Counted from the stretch's first letter, positions 6,157 to 13,660 are shown. The stretch: 17,545 nucleotides of DNA from UBA4823 sp034436035 (GCA_034436035.1 DAOTVW010000263.1:1-17545), one strand, 5' to 3'. Notes: generated by a model from the sequence alone, not told the origin. Made by a program: numbers and translations.

Positions 6157-6206
6157 GTCATCACGAGTAAACATGGTTGAAACATCATCACAAAACTCGT
6201 GATGAC
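6157..6206 (+). promoter_or_regulatory. Mutually exclusive hairpins between tusE-like and dsrE2 genes
   Basis: GTCATCACGAGT (6157-6168) is a perfect 12-bp complement of ACTCGTGATGAC (6195-6206), loop 26 nt. Within the loop, TCATCAC (6185-6191) can also pair with GTGATGA (6199-6205) around a 7-nt loop. The 3' arm thus has two competing partners, an architecture seen in attenuators and riboregulators. CTTGTTTT follows at 6207-6214, so a weak terminator is possible. It may set the ratio of dsrE2 to the upstream genes, or be a processing or stability element. No known riboswitch was recognised. Confidence 0.55.
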
Positions 6207-6243
6207 CTTGTTTTCATAATATCTTTTTTCAAAGGAGTTACCA

Positions 6244-6741
6244 ATGTCTGAAAATCGTCATATTGCGTTTATCTGTTCAAAAGGCAGCTTAGATATGGCC
6301 TATCCTGCGCTGATCATGGGTTGGGCGGCTATTGGAAATGGCGTGGATGTTACGCTGTTCTTCACTTTTTGGGGACTGGATATGATCAACAAACATCGAG
6401 TCGATCATCTTGAAATCGCCCCTGTCGCTAATCCCAGTATGAAAACGGGCATGATGGGTTTTCCAATTAACATGGGCATTCCCCAATTAATGGGTGTGCT
6501 CCCTGGCATGACTGCGGTTGCCAGTGGTTTAATGAAGCAAAAAATGAAAGAATTGGACGTCCCGCCGGTCAAGGAAATGCTGGAAATGCTTCATGATGCC
6601 GGAGCGAAAATTTACGCTTGTAAAATGACGGTGGACATGATGAAACTACAAAAAGAGGACTTTTTGGAACTCGTAGATGGCATCGTCACCGCCAGCGAAT
6701 TTATCGACATGACCGAAAACGCCCAGATTATATTTATCTAA
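6244..6741 (+). CDS. DsrE2-family (DsrE/DsrF/DrsH-like) sulfurtransfer protein
   Basis: A 165-aa member of the DsrE2 branch (COG2210-type) of the DsrE/F family, proteins that bind and pass sulfane sulfur. ATG 6244 follows AAAGGAG (6231-6237). The two family cysteines are visible: C11 in FICSKGSLDMAYP and C126 in YACKMTVDMM. Between them a glycine/methionine-rich hydrophobic stretch (about 65-100; GMMGFPINMGIPQLMG) is characteristic of DsrE2 and may associate with the membrane. It is the last gene of the arsR-sqr cluster, 120 bp after the TusE-like gene, separated by competing hairpins. Known pairings of DsrE2 with TusA/TusE/DsrC support sulfur exchange with that protein. The final acceptor (Hdr, Dsr or rhodanese) is not encoded here. 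Confidence 0.9.
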   Translation: MSENRHIAFICSKGSLDMAYPALIMGWAAIGNGVDVTLFFTFWGLDMINKHRVDHLEIAPVANPSMKTGMMGFPINMGIPQLMGVLPGMTAVASGLMKQKMKELDVPPVKEMLEMLHDAGAKIYACKMTVDMMKLQKEDFLELVDGIVTASEFIDMTENAQIIFI

Positions 6742-6788
6742 ATGAGTAACCTGTACATGGTTTGACGAGTAATAGTACAATATGTCCC

Positions 6789-7355
6789 ATGAACACGGTC
6801 GTTCAGGAAAGACATTTTGGGACGGATCGTATCCTGCAGCTCGTTCATGGTGATCTTACACAAGAACAAGTTGATGCCATTGTCAATGCAGCCAATGCCC
6901 ATCTTCAACATGGAGGTGGAGTGGCTGCTGCCATTGTGCGCCGTGGCGGACAGGTCATCCAAGAAGAAAGTGATCGATGGGTGCGGAAACATGGTCCGGT
7001 TCCTCACAGTTCACCCGCCTATACCTCGGCGGGTAATCTACCTTGCCGTTACGTCATTCACGCGGTTGGACCAGTTTGGGGCGCAGGCAATGAAGATAGC
7101 AAACTTACCCAAGCGCTGCGCGGGGTATTGCACCTCGCCGAACAATTACAGATCTCTTCGCTAGCCCTACCCCCTATCTCCACCGGCATTTTCGGCTTCC
7201 CCAAAGATCGGGCAGCGCAGATATTTTATCGAGTTATCCCCACTGAGTGGCAAACCAAACCTAACTCCACCTTGAAACAGGTGCGCATCACCATTATCGA
7301 TACACCGACATTAGAGGTATTCAACCAAGTCTGGCAAGAACTGTGGGGTGAATAA
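6789..7355 (+). CDS. Macrodomain protein (ADP-ribose/O-acetyl-ADP-ribose hydrolase type)
   Basis: A 188-aa stand-alone macrodomain, a fold that binds ADP-ribose and in many bacteria removes ADP-ribose or deacetylates O-acetyl-ADP-ribose. Residue landmarks are HGDLT (20-24), IVNAAN (31-36), the glycine loop HGGGVAAAIVRRGG (41-54), YVIHAVGPVW (88-97) and LPPISTGIFGFP (127-138), covering all substrate-binding segments. The start is uncertain: ATG 6789 has no good SD, and TTG 6762 would add nine residues. It begins 47 bp after dsrE2 with no terminator between, so read-through from the sulfur operon is possible. The SpoU methyltransferase follows after 6 nt. Confidence 0.9.
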   Translation: MNTVVQERHFGTDRILQLVHGDLTQEQVDAIVNAANAHLQHGGGVAAAIVRRGGQVIQEESDRWVRKHGPVPHSSPAYTSAGNLPCRYVIHAVGPVWGAGNEDSKLTQALRGVLHLAEQLQISSLALPPISTGIFGFPKDRAAQIFYRVIPTEWQTKPNSTLKQVRITIIDTPTLEVFNQVWQELWGE

Positions 7356-7361
7356 GACAAC

Positions 7362-8144
7362 ATGATCACTTCCCTGCACAACCCGCGCGTGCAATGGGTC
7401 AAGGCATTACAAAAACAGTCTCAGCGGCGGCAAGAAGAGGGGGTTTTGGTGATAGAAGGCGTACGTCTGGCAGAAGAAGCGATGCTATCTGGTGTAGATA
7501 TCCAATTAGCCTGGTTTATACAGGATGTAGACACCAGAGGTAAACAGCTATTGGAGCAGCTGCGTCAGCGAGATGCCCCACTGGAAGAAGTAAGTCCAGC
7601 GGTGCTGAAAGCGGTCAGTGACACGGAAACACCACAAGGTATCTTACTCGTGGTGAAACAACCGCAATTACCCCTCCCATCCTCCTTAAGTTTAGTCTTT
7701 CTGCCTGATCAAATCCGCGACCCCGGCAATCTGGGGACGATGCTGCGTACCGCGGCGGCAGCCGGCGTGGAGCTGGTGGTGCTCCCACCTGCCAGTGTGG
7801 ATTTCACATCTCCGAAAGTGGTGCGGTCTGCGATGGGAGCCCATTTCACCGTACCCATCCGCCAGATGACCTGGCATGAAATCGAAACACTTGCCCATCA
7901 TCATGCATTACAAGTTTTTCTCGCCGATGTCAGTCAGGGCCTTCCTTATACTCAAGCCGATTTCCAGTCACCGTTAATGTTGATCATCGGCAGTGAAGCC
8001 AGTGGTGCAAGTCCCTCCGCGCGCACTTTAGCCACCCAATCCGTCTTCATCCCCATGCCTGGTAAAGCAGAATCCCTTAATGCTGCGGTGGCAGCCGGGG
8101 TGTTGCTTTTTGAGATTATCCGTCAGAGAGGAGGATCCCGATGA
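7362..8144 (+). CDS. SpoU-family RNA 2'-O-methyltransferase (TrmH/RlmB-like)
   Basis: A 260-aa SPOUT-class enzyme that transfers methyl from S-adenosylmethionine to a ribose 2'-OH in rRNA or tRNA. Residues about 1-100 form the SpoU substrate-binding domain (SLHNPRVQWVKAL, then GVLVIEGVRLAEEA). The trefoil-knot domain carries motif 1 DQIRDPGNLGTMLRTAAAAG (116-135), motif 2 LIIGSEASG (207-215) and motif 3 IPMPGKAESLNAAVAAGVLL (230-249). The catalytic-type N123 and R129 of motif 1 and S238/N240 of motif 3 are intact. The exact RNA target (23S G2251-like, 23S A1067-like or tRNA) cannot be told. The gene lies 6 nt behind the macrodomain gene and overlaps the UPF0210 gene by 4 bp. Confidence 0.93.
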   Translation: MITSLHNPRVQWVKALQKQSQRRQEEGVLVIEGVRLAEEAMLSGVDIQLAWFIQDVDTRGKQLLEQLRQRDAPLEEVSPAVLKAVSDTETPQGILLVVKQPQLPLPSSLSLVFLPDQIRDPGNLGTMLRTAAAAGVELVVLPPASVDFTSPKVVRSAMGAHFTVPIRQMTWHEIETLAHHHALQVFLADVSQGLPYTQADFQSPLMLIIGSEASGASPSARTLATQSVFIPMPGKAESLNAAVAAGVLLFEIIRQRGGSR

Positions 8145-9424
8145 ACATTCGCTCAATCACAATTTTTCTCCCATTGGCAAATTTAGAAGAAAAAGTTCTC
8201 TCATCTTCTAAATTAACTTGCCCGCCCGAGCTCCCATTAACAGAAGCAGCCCAACTCCGCCGCATTGCTTTCGAACAATTTCAAGAAGCTGGATATAACG
8301 TACAAAGTACCCGTACTGCCACTCTCCCTTTCAGCCAACTCTTTGAGCCATTCGATCAGGAAAGCTGCCTCACCTGGGTGCAAGAGTTTGAATTGGCATG
8401 CAACCAAGCTGGTTTCGATTACCTTTCTCTTGGTCCAGCCCTACCCTCTCAACCAGAAATGGTTGACACTGCAGTGGAAATATTGAATCATACCGACAAC
8501 GTTTTTGTTTCCGCATTATTAACCACACAAAATTCCGTTGACCTGGAGATGGTTCGACAAACCGCACGGGCAATCCGGTCAATTTCCCGAATCGAACCCA
8601 ATGGTTTTGCCAATCTCCGCTTTGCAGCATTGGCAAATGTCCCCGCGGGTGCACCGTTTTTCCCGGCGGCTTATCATCAAGGCGATCAGCTTACTTTTTC
8701 ATTAGCAATGGAAGCAGCCGATTTGTTTATCGAGGAGATTAAAGTGGCTACCGATCTCCGGGATGCCAGCAAGCGATTGATCCGCCGCATTGAAACAGAA
8801 GCGCAGCTCCTCGAACAAACTGCCCAGGCAGTGATAAACCATTTTCAGAAATCTACTCTCCCAATCGCACCTTCCTTTGCGGGGATTGATTTCACACCGG
8901 CGCCTTTCCCGGAAACCAACCGCTCATTTGGCAGCGCCATCGAAACATTGGGTTTGGAAGCGGTGGGGTTGTCCGGCAGCCTTGCAGCAGCGGCGTTCCT
9001 AACCAGCGTTCTCGATCAGGCTCGCTACCCGCGCGTCGGTTTCAATGGCTTGATGCTGCCCGTGCTGGAAGATGCCACTCTGGCACTACGTGCCGCCGAA
9101 GGGAAATTAAGCGTTACCGACCTGTTATTGTATTCCGCGGTTTGCGGCACCGGCTTAGATACCATCCCGCTCTCTGGTGATGTGTCTGAGGATGCATTAA
9201 CAGCATTACTGCTCGATCTCGCGGCGCTCTCCCTGCGCTTGAATAAACCCCTTACGGCGCGATTGATGCCCATCCCCGGTAAAAAGGTTGGCGAAGAAAC
9301 GACCTTTGACTTCGGTTATTTTGCAAATAGCCGGATTATGGGCATTGATGAGGTAAATTTAAGCGGGATTCTGACCAATTCGAATAAAATGCCGATAAAA
9401 TGGCGCAGAAAAACCCCGCGATAA
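8141..9424 (+). CDS. UPF0210 (DUF711) family protein
   Basis: A 427-aa protein of the UPF0210/DUF711 family (COG2848), conserved in many anaerobes but without an agreed biochemical role. Landmarks are IRSITIFLPL at the N-terminus, FAGIDFTPAPFPETNRSFGS (246-265), VGFNGLMLPVLEDATLALRA (299-318), LLLYSAVCGTGLDTIPLSGD (328-347) and LNKPLTARLMPIPGKKVGE (367-385). The glycyl-radical-enzyme-like VCGTGLD segment contains the family's conserved cysteine, C335. It overlaps the SpoU stop by 4 bp (ATGA) with GGAGG just upstream, so it is translationally coupled. Length is slightly under the usual 450 because the C-terminus is short. No function is assigned. Confidence 0.88.
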   Translation: MNIRSITIFLPLANLEEKVLSSSKLTCPPELPLTEAAQLRRIAFEQFQEAGYNVQSTRTATLPFSQLFEPFDQESCLTWVQEFELACNQAGFDYLSLGPALPSQPEMVDTAVEILNHTDNVFVSALLTTQNSVDLEMVRQTARAIRSISRIEPNGFANLRFAALANVPAGAPFFPAAYHQGDQLTFSLAMEAADLFIEEIKVATDLRDASKRLIRRIETEAQLLEQTAQAVINHFQKSTLPIAPSFAGIDFTPAPFPETNRSFGSAIETLGLEAVGLSGSLAAAAFLTSVLDQARYPRVGFNGLMLPVLEDATLALRAAEGKLSVTDLLLYSAVCGTGLDTIPLSGDVSEDALTALLLDLAALSLRLNKPLTARLMPIPGKKVGEETTFDFGYFANSRIMGIDEVNLSGILTNSNKMPIKWRRKTPR

Positions 9425-9442
9425 CCGACTACACCATTATTC

Positions 9443-9471
9443 TTGACAGGCATTCTCATCTGCGATAGGAT
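9443..9471 (+). promoter_or_regulatory. Sigma-A-type promoter of the lipid module
   Basis: A perfect TTGACA (9443-9448) is followed after 17 bp by TAGGAT (9466-9471). The predicted start point is near 9478, giving a leader of about 35 nt with AAAGGAG before the TTG start at 9513. No operator-like dyad overlaps it, suggesting constitutive expression. Confidence 0.65.
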
Positions 9472-9512
9472 AACTTATAGAATGGTTATCTTTAAACCAA
9501 AGGAGTAATTTC

Positions 9513-10148
9513 TTGACAGAACACGCTGTAGAACACAAAGAACGCTTGAGCTTTACCGACTGGATGCGCCGCCACTTCGGTAACATCTTCAATCCACTGG
9601 CAGGCTTTTTAAACCGCATTGGTTTAATGCCCAATACCGTGACATTACTCGGACTGGTCGGGAATACCATCGGCGCGTATTTCCTCGCCCGTGGACAAAT
9701 GACCATTGGCGGGATTTTGGTGTTATTAATGGGACCTGTAGATGCGCTCGATGGGGCGATGGCACGCTTGCGTGGTCACCCAACCGAGTTTGGCGCCTTT
9801 GTCGATTCGGTCACCGATCGGTATTCTGAACTGGTGATCTTTGGCGGTCTGTTGGTTCATTTTGTGCATGTACAAAACTGGCTTATGGCAACCTTGGTTT
9901 ATTTGGCTGCTGCTGGCTCAGTATTAGTCTCGTATGTTCGTGCCCGTGCCCAATCGGTTGGGGTCGAAACAAAGGTGGGGATATTAACCCGCTTTGAACG
10001 CTACTTGGTTTTGGCACCCGGTCTGGTCTTTAACATCCCGCAAATATCCTTATGGATACTGGCGATCTTCACTCACATCACCGCCGTCCAACGCATTTTA
10101 GATGTGCGGCGGCAATTTCGTTCACGGAAAGCAGAGGATGAATCATGA
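9513..10148 (+). CDS. CDP-alcohol phosphatidyltransferase (phosphatidylinositol-phosphate synthase-like)
   Basis: A 211-aa integral membrane enzyme of phospholipid synthesis that displaces CMP from a CDP-lipid with an alcohol. The full signature D-x2-D-G-x2-A-R-x8-G-x3-D-x3-D is present at residues 77-102 (DALDGAMAR, then G94, D98, D102), so both metal sites are intact. The N-terminal NPLAGFLNRIGLMPNTVTLLG and about five or six hydrophobic segments resemble the PgsA/PIP-synthase and archaetidylinositol-phosphate-synthase branch. The acceptor (inositol phosphate, glycerol phosphate or other) is not certain. The start is TTG 9513, 7 nt after AGGAG. The stop overlaps lgt by 4 bp. Confidence 0.9.
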   Translation: MTEHAVEHKERLSFTDWMRRHFGNIFNPLAGFLNRIGLMPNTVTLLGLVGNTIGAYFLARGQMTIGGILVLLMGPVDALDGAMARLRGHPTEFGAFVDSVTDRYSELVIFGGLLVHFVHVQNWLMATLVYLAAAGSVLVSYVRARAQSVGVETKVGILTRFERYLVLAPGLVFNIPQISLWILAIFTHITAVQRILDVRRQFRSRKAEDES

Positions 10149-10954
10149 TTCCTGGTATTCACATCGGCCCGATCTTAATCCCTTTTTACGGCATGATTTT
10201 AATGACCGGCGCACTTGCGGGAGCCTGGCTAGCCACCCGTGAAGCGCGCCGCAAAGGACAGGATCCAGAATTAATCTGGGATGGTTTACTGTGGATTTTG
10301 ATCGGGGGGATTATTGGTGCCCGCCTTTGGCATATCCTGACCCCGCCCCCTTCCATGGTAGAACGCGGCATCACCACCTATTATTATCTCACCCACCCGC
10401 TCGATGCCATCGCCACCTGGAACGGCGGGCTTGGCATTCCCGGCGCAGTAATTGGTGGTTTGGTAGCATTATATTTCTTTTGTCGTAAACGCCAGCTGAA
10501 CTTTCTATTATGGGTAGATATGATCGCGCCTTCTTTAGCCCTTGGACAGGCTATAGGCAGATGGGGCAATTTCGTCAATCAAGAACTATATGGGATGCCC
10601 ACCAATCTCCCCTGGAAAATTTTTATCTCACCAGAGCACCGCTTGCCACAATTTAAAGATGTCGCCTATTATCACCCATTATTCCTTTATGAATCTTTAT
10701 TCAACCTGGCAAATATGGCGCTCTTATTATGGCTCGGAAGGCGTTATCAGCAATACCTCAAAGATGGGGATATCTTCTTGATCTATCTGGTAACCTATCC
10801 ATCAGCGCGCTTTTTACTGGAGTTTTTGCGCTTAGATGCCTCGCAAATTGGCGGGATAAATGCCAATCAAACTTTTATGTTGATCGTTTTGGTTAGTGCT
10901 GCTGTAATCTTCTCGTTGCGACATCGCAACCCAGAAGTCAAACCAAATAGCTAA
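10145..10954 (+). CDS. lgt: Prolipoprotein diacylglyceryl transferase
   Basis: Lgt, 269 aa, an integral membrane enzyme that moves diacylglycerol from phosphatidylglycerol to the lipobox cysteine of prolipoproteins, the first step of lipoprotein maturation. Landmarks are HIGPILIPFYGMI at the N-terminus, TWNGGLGIPGAVIGG (91-105; the HGGL region, with Asn in place of His as in other lineages), the signature GQAIGRWGNFVNQELYG (134-150) with R139, N142 and E147, and SARFLLEFLR (220-229) with R222. About seven hydrophobic segments fit the known topology. ATG 10145 overlaps the preceding stop (ATGA) with GAGG upstream. Co-expression with a phospholipid head-group transferase makes sense because Lgt consumes phosphatidylglycerol. 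Confidence 0.96.
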   Translation: MIPGIHIGPILIPFYGMILMTGALAGAWLATREARRKGQDPELIWDGLLWILIGGIIGARLWHILTPPPSMVERGITTYYYLTHPLDAIATWNGGLGIPGAVIGGLVALYFFCRKRQLNFLLWVDMIAPSLALGQAIGRWGNFVNQELYGMPTNLPWKIFISPEHRLPQFKDVAYYHPLFLYESLFNLANMALLLWLGRRYQQYLKDGDIFLIYLVTYPSARFLLEFLRLDASQIGGINANQTFMLIVLVSAAVIFSLRHRNPEVKPNS

Positions 10955-11248
10955 AACAAGCCATAATTTGACATGGACAATCCTGTTTCGAATTATGGAT
11001 GAATTGGATGGCGTTCTGCGTTCCTATACCTTTAATGTGTCAATTTATCAAGATATTGCAGATCCGCATCGCCTTGAGCATATCCAACGGGTAGGAGGTA
11101 GTATTTATCAAAAAGAGGATGCCCCTTCAATAAAAGATGCAAGCATGATTCACTAATTCTCTTCAAGCCTTGCTTTTTTGTTAGCCCAATAGTACTGATT
11201 TCTCATTGTCAAAGCGCTTGGTTATGGATATGATAGGGGCATATATCC
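10955..11248. other. 294-bp region between lgt and the ABC transporter
   Basis: It holds an 8-bp inverted repeat CCATAATT/AATTATGG (10961-10968 and 10991-10998) enclosing TTGACA (10968-10973), with AATTAT at -10 distance. It also holds a doubtful 53-codon ORF, a very small AAGC/GCTT stem with six T (11165-11179) that could end a short transcript, and the ABC promoter. Confidence 0.6.
10995..11156 (+). CDS. Possible small protein, 53 aa, unknown
   Basis: ATG 10995 opens a 53-codon frame (MDELDGVLRSYTFNVSIYQD at the start, ending KDASMIH). It is hydrophilic, with no membrane segment, signal or cysteine. There is no SD before the ATG. A TTGACA with AATTAT 17 bp downstream (10968-10996) could drive a nearly leaderless transcript. 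I do not recognise the sequence; it could be a remnant of a larger gene or chance. Confidence 0.22.
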   Translation: MDELDGVLRSYTFNVSIYQDIADPHRLEHIQRVGGSIYQKEDAPSIKDASMIH

Positions 11249-11250
11249 AT
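11206..11250 (+). promoter_or_regulatory. Promoter of the ABC transporter with overlapping dyad
   Basis: TTGTCA (11206-11211) and TATGAT (11229-11234) are 17 bp apart, a strong sigma-A-type match. An inverted repeat ATGGATAT (11224-11231) / ATATCCAT (11243-11250) spans the -10, the start point and the first bases of the start codon at 11249. The predicted start point near 11241 leaves only about 8 nt of leader, so AGGGG (11235-11239) may not be transcribed. The dyad is a plausible operator for an unidentified repressor. Confidence 0.55.
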
Positions 11251-12184
11251 GATCGAAACAATAGATCTCTCGAAAGAGTTTGATGGGGTTTGGGCGGTGG
11301 ATAGCTTGAATTTAACCGTATCCACTGGCCAGATATTAGCACTTTTGGGACCGAATGGCGCCGGAAAAACCACGACCATCCGGATGTTGACCACTATATT
11401 AAAACCTAGCCGTGGAAAAGCGCGCATCATGGGCTACGATATCCTGACCCAGGCAGAAGAAGTGCGTGCCCATGTGGGTGTCTTAACCGAACAACATGGC
11501 TTATACCCACGCATGCGAGCACGAGAATACTTAGAATTTTTTGGCCGTACCTACAAAATGGAACCAAGTATGCTCCAGAAGCGGATCGAGGAGTTACTTG
11601 TCTATTTTGGATTGAATGAAGCTCAGGATAAGCGTCTGGGGCAATATTCCAAAGGAATGCGCCAGAAGCTCGCCTTGGCGCGCGCGCTCATCCATGACCC
11701 CACCGTTTTATTGTTAGATGAACCGACCTCGGCAATGGATCCGGCGAGCGCGCGGCTGGTGCGGAATGCGATCCAACAGTTACGGTCAAAGGATCGCGCT
11801 ATCGTGATTTGCACCCATAATCTCGCCGAAGCGGAAGAATTGGCAGACCAAATCGCCATCATCCGCCAGGGGCGGCTTATTTTACAAGGCACACCCGCAG
11901 AATTGAAGAGAAAGCTACCAGGCAAAGCACAAGTAGTCATCCGCTTTTTGGTGAACGAGGAAGATTTCTCACCAAAGCTAGACAGTGTGGTCACCCTGTT
12001 GGAAATTGGCAAGGATTATCTCATCTACGAGACCGACCAACCTGAGCAAGTGACCCCCATCATTCTCGAAAAATTAATCCAGCAAGGATTGCGCATTTAC
12101 AGTGTCGAGCGCCGCGAAAATTCCTTGGAAGAGGTCTACTTGAGCGCAGTCGCCAATCCGGTGAGGGCAGCCTATGCTGGATAG
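11249..12184 (+). CDS. ABC transporter ATP-binding protein (NatA/DRA-like exporter class)
   Basis: A 311-aa cytoplasmic ATPase that powers the membrane protein encoded next. All motifs are intact: Walker A GPNGAGKT (34-41), Q-loop around Q82 (TEQHGLYP), signature YSKGMRQKLALARA (133-146), Walker B LLLDEPT (154-160), D-loop SAMD and switch H190 (ICTHN). The family-typical C-terminal extension (about 225-311) follows, ending in NSLEEVYLSAV, the closing motif of drug/Na+/bacitracin-type exporters. It overlaps the permease by 11 bp, so the two are translationally coupled. The substrate is unknown. Confidence 0.94.
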   Translation: MIETIDLSKEFDGVWAVDSLNLTVSTGQILALLGPNGAGKTTTIRMLTTILKPSRGKARIMGYDILTQAEEVRAHVGVLTEQHGLYPRMRAREYLEFFGRTYKMEPSMLQKRIEELLVYFGLNEAQDKRLGQYSKGMRQKLALARALIHDPTVLLLDEPTSAMDPASARLVRNAIQQLRSKDRAIVICTHNLAEAEELADQIAIIRQGRLILQGTPAELKRKLPGKAQVVIRFLVNEEDFSPKLDSVVTLLEIGKDYLIYETDQPEQVTPIILEKLIQQGLRIYSVERRENSLEEVYLSAVANPVRAAYAG

Positions 12185-13634
12185 CAAGACCCAAATCACA
12201 AAAATCGAGCGATTGCGCGAATTGTTGTCTGGCGCGTCTTTGATTGCCCAACGGGAGATTCGCGATCAGCTGCGCGATTGGCGAATTCTTGTCCCTATCG
12301 TCCTGTTAACGCTGTTCTTCCCAGTGCTCATGAATTTCACCGCCAACAGCCTGGTTTCATTTGTGGAAAAATACAATGCCCCGCTCATTGGCGACCGCTT
12401 GATCCCGTTCCTATTGATGATCGTTGGCTTTTTCCCTATTTCCATATCCCTTGTGATTGCGCTGGAAAGTTTTGTCGGCGAAAAAGAACGCCTCACGATT
12501 GAACCGTTGTTGTGCACTCCCTTGTCGGATTCGCAAATATTTATCGGAAAACTATGGGCATCCCTCTTTTTACCCCTCTCGGCGAGTTATTTGGGGATAC
12601 TGGTCTACTTAGTGGGGATATGGACTCTGCTCGGTTGGCGTGCACCAGTGGCATTTCTCCTGTTAATTTTCGTGTTGACCACCGTGCAAGGGATGGTGAT
12701 GGTGAGCGGCGCAGTCGTAATATCCTCCCAAACCACTTCGGTGCGCGCCGCGAATTTACTGGCATCCTTTGTGATTATCCCAATGGCGTTATTGATTCAA
12801 GGTGAAAGTGTAATCATGTTTTGGGCGCATTACGGAGCACTATGGTGGATTGCCTTAGGGCTGTTGGTTGTGGCAGGATTATTGATGCGGGTGGGATTAG
12901 CACAGTTTCGGCGTGAAGAACTGCTTGGGCGGGAGTTAGATAACATCAACCTGAAAAGAGTGCTGAAAACTTTTTGGGCAAATTTCAAGGGTCAGGCAGG
13001 CAATATTTTGGATTGGTATCGCAAAGAGTTGACCCACAGCCTGAAAGTGACGCTATTGCCCACCGCTCTAAGCGCCTTGGTATTACTGATGGGTGTTATT
13101 ATCGGGGTAAAGGAAGCGAATGTCTTCCTGTTCCCTTTGGATAGCGTCCCTCAATCGAGCACTCTCTCGCTCATCACCAGCCGTTTGGAATTATTGAAAA
13201 CAATCCCCATCGCCAGTTTCAGCCTGGTATGGTTTCAAAACCTGCGCGCCATTTTCCTGGCAACCCTGGCAGGGATATTCACTTTTGGCGTTTTGGGTGT
13301 CTTGATATTAGCCTTACCCTTTGCCCTTATCGGCTATTTTATGGCGAGCATGGCACGGATTGGGATTTCACCGTGGATATTTCTCAGCGCATTTATCCTG
13401 CCGCATGGGCTCTTTGAGCTGCCAGCCATACTGGTTAGCGGTGGCGCGATCTTACGGCTAGGGGCAACACTGGTTGCACCTTCATCTGGACGAACGGTGA
13501 GCGAAGCCTGGTTGCGGGCGCTGGCAGACTGGGCAAAACTTGCGCTTGGCTTAGTATTACCCCTGATGTTAATCGCTGCGGGAGTGGAAATGTTCATCAC
13601 GCCACGCATCGCGCTTTGGTTATTGAACCGATAA
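12174..13634 (+). CDS. ABC-2 permease fused to a SpoIIM-like membrane domain
   Basis: A 486-aa membrane protein with two halves. Residues about 20-245 look like an ABC-2/NatB-type permease: AQREIRDQLRDWRILVPIVL (25-44), a long first helix, then SFVGEKERLTIEPLLCTPLS (99-118), the conserved ABC-2 cytoplasmic motif, and four or five more helices. Residues about 280-486 resemble the SpoIIM/DUF95 family. A first helix (LLPTALSALVLLMGVIIGV) is followed by NLRAIFLATLAGIFTFGVLG (356-375) and the signature ILPHGLFELPAILVSGGAIL (408-427), then a last helix with the family-like ending LMLIAAGVEMFITPRIA. The reading frame is continuous. It is coupled to the ATPase, so it should form the export channel; what the SpoIIM half adds is unknown. 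The substrate is unknown. Confidence 0.85.
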   Translation: MLDSKTQITKIERLRELLSGASLIAQREIRDQLRDWRILVPIVLLTLFFPVLMNFTANSLVSFVEKYNAPLIGDRLIPFLLMIVGFFPISISLVIALESFVGEKERLTIEPLLCTPLSDSQIFIGKLWASLFLPLSASYLGILVYLVGIWTLLGWRAPVAFLLLIFVLTTVQGMVMVSGAVVISSQTTSVRAANLLASFVIIPMALLIQGESVIMFWAHYGALWWIALGLLVVAGLLMRVGLAQFRREELLGRELDNINLKRVLKTFWANFKGQAGNILDWYRKELTHSLKVTLLPTALSALVLLMGVIIGVKEANVFLFPLDSVPQSSTLSLITSRLELLKTIPIASFSLVWFQNLRAIFLATLAGIFTFGVLGVLILALPFALIGYFMASMARIGISPWIFLSAFILPHGLFELPAILVSGGAILRLGATLVAPSSGRTVSEAWLRALADWAKLALGLVLPLMLIAAGVEMFITPRIALWLLNR

Positions 13635-13660
13635 GCGAACCAAAATTGCAAGGAGTTTCA

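Noticed and set aside
6017..6202. 61-codon frame overlapping the end of the TusE-like gene
   Set aside because: It is an out-of-frame shadow of the carrier gene that runs into the hairpin region.
6762..6781. TTGACG/TACAAT promoter before the macrodomain gene
   Set aside because: The spacer is only 8 bp, far too short for sigma-A.
9510..9519. Second TTGACA at the start codon of the CDP-alcohol transferase as a promoter
   Set aside because: It is the TTG start codon context itself, preceded by AGGAG at 7 nt, and no -10 follows at the correct spacing.
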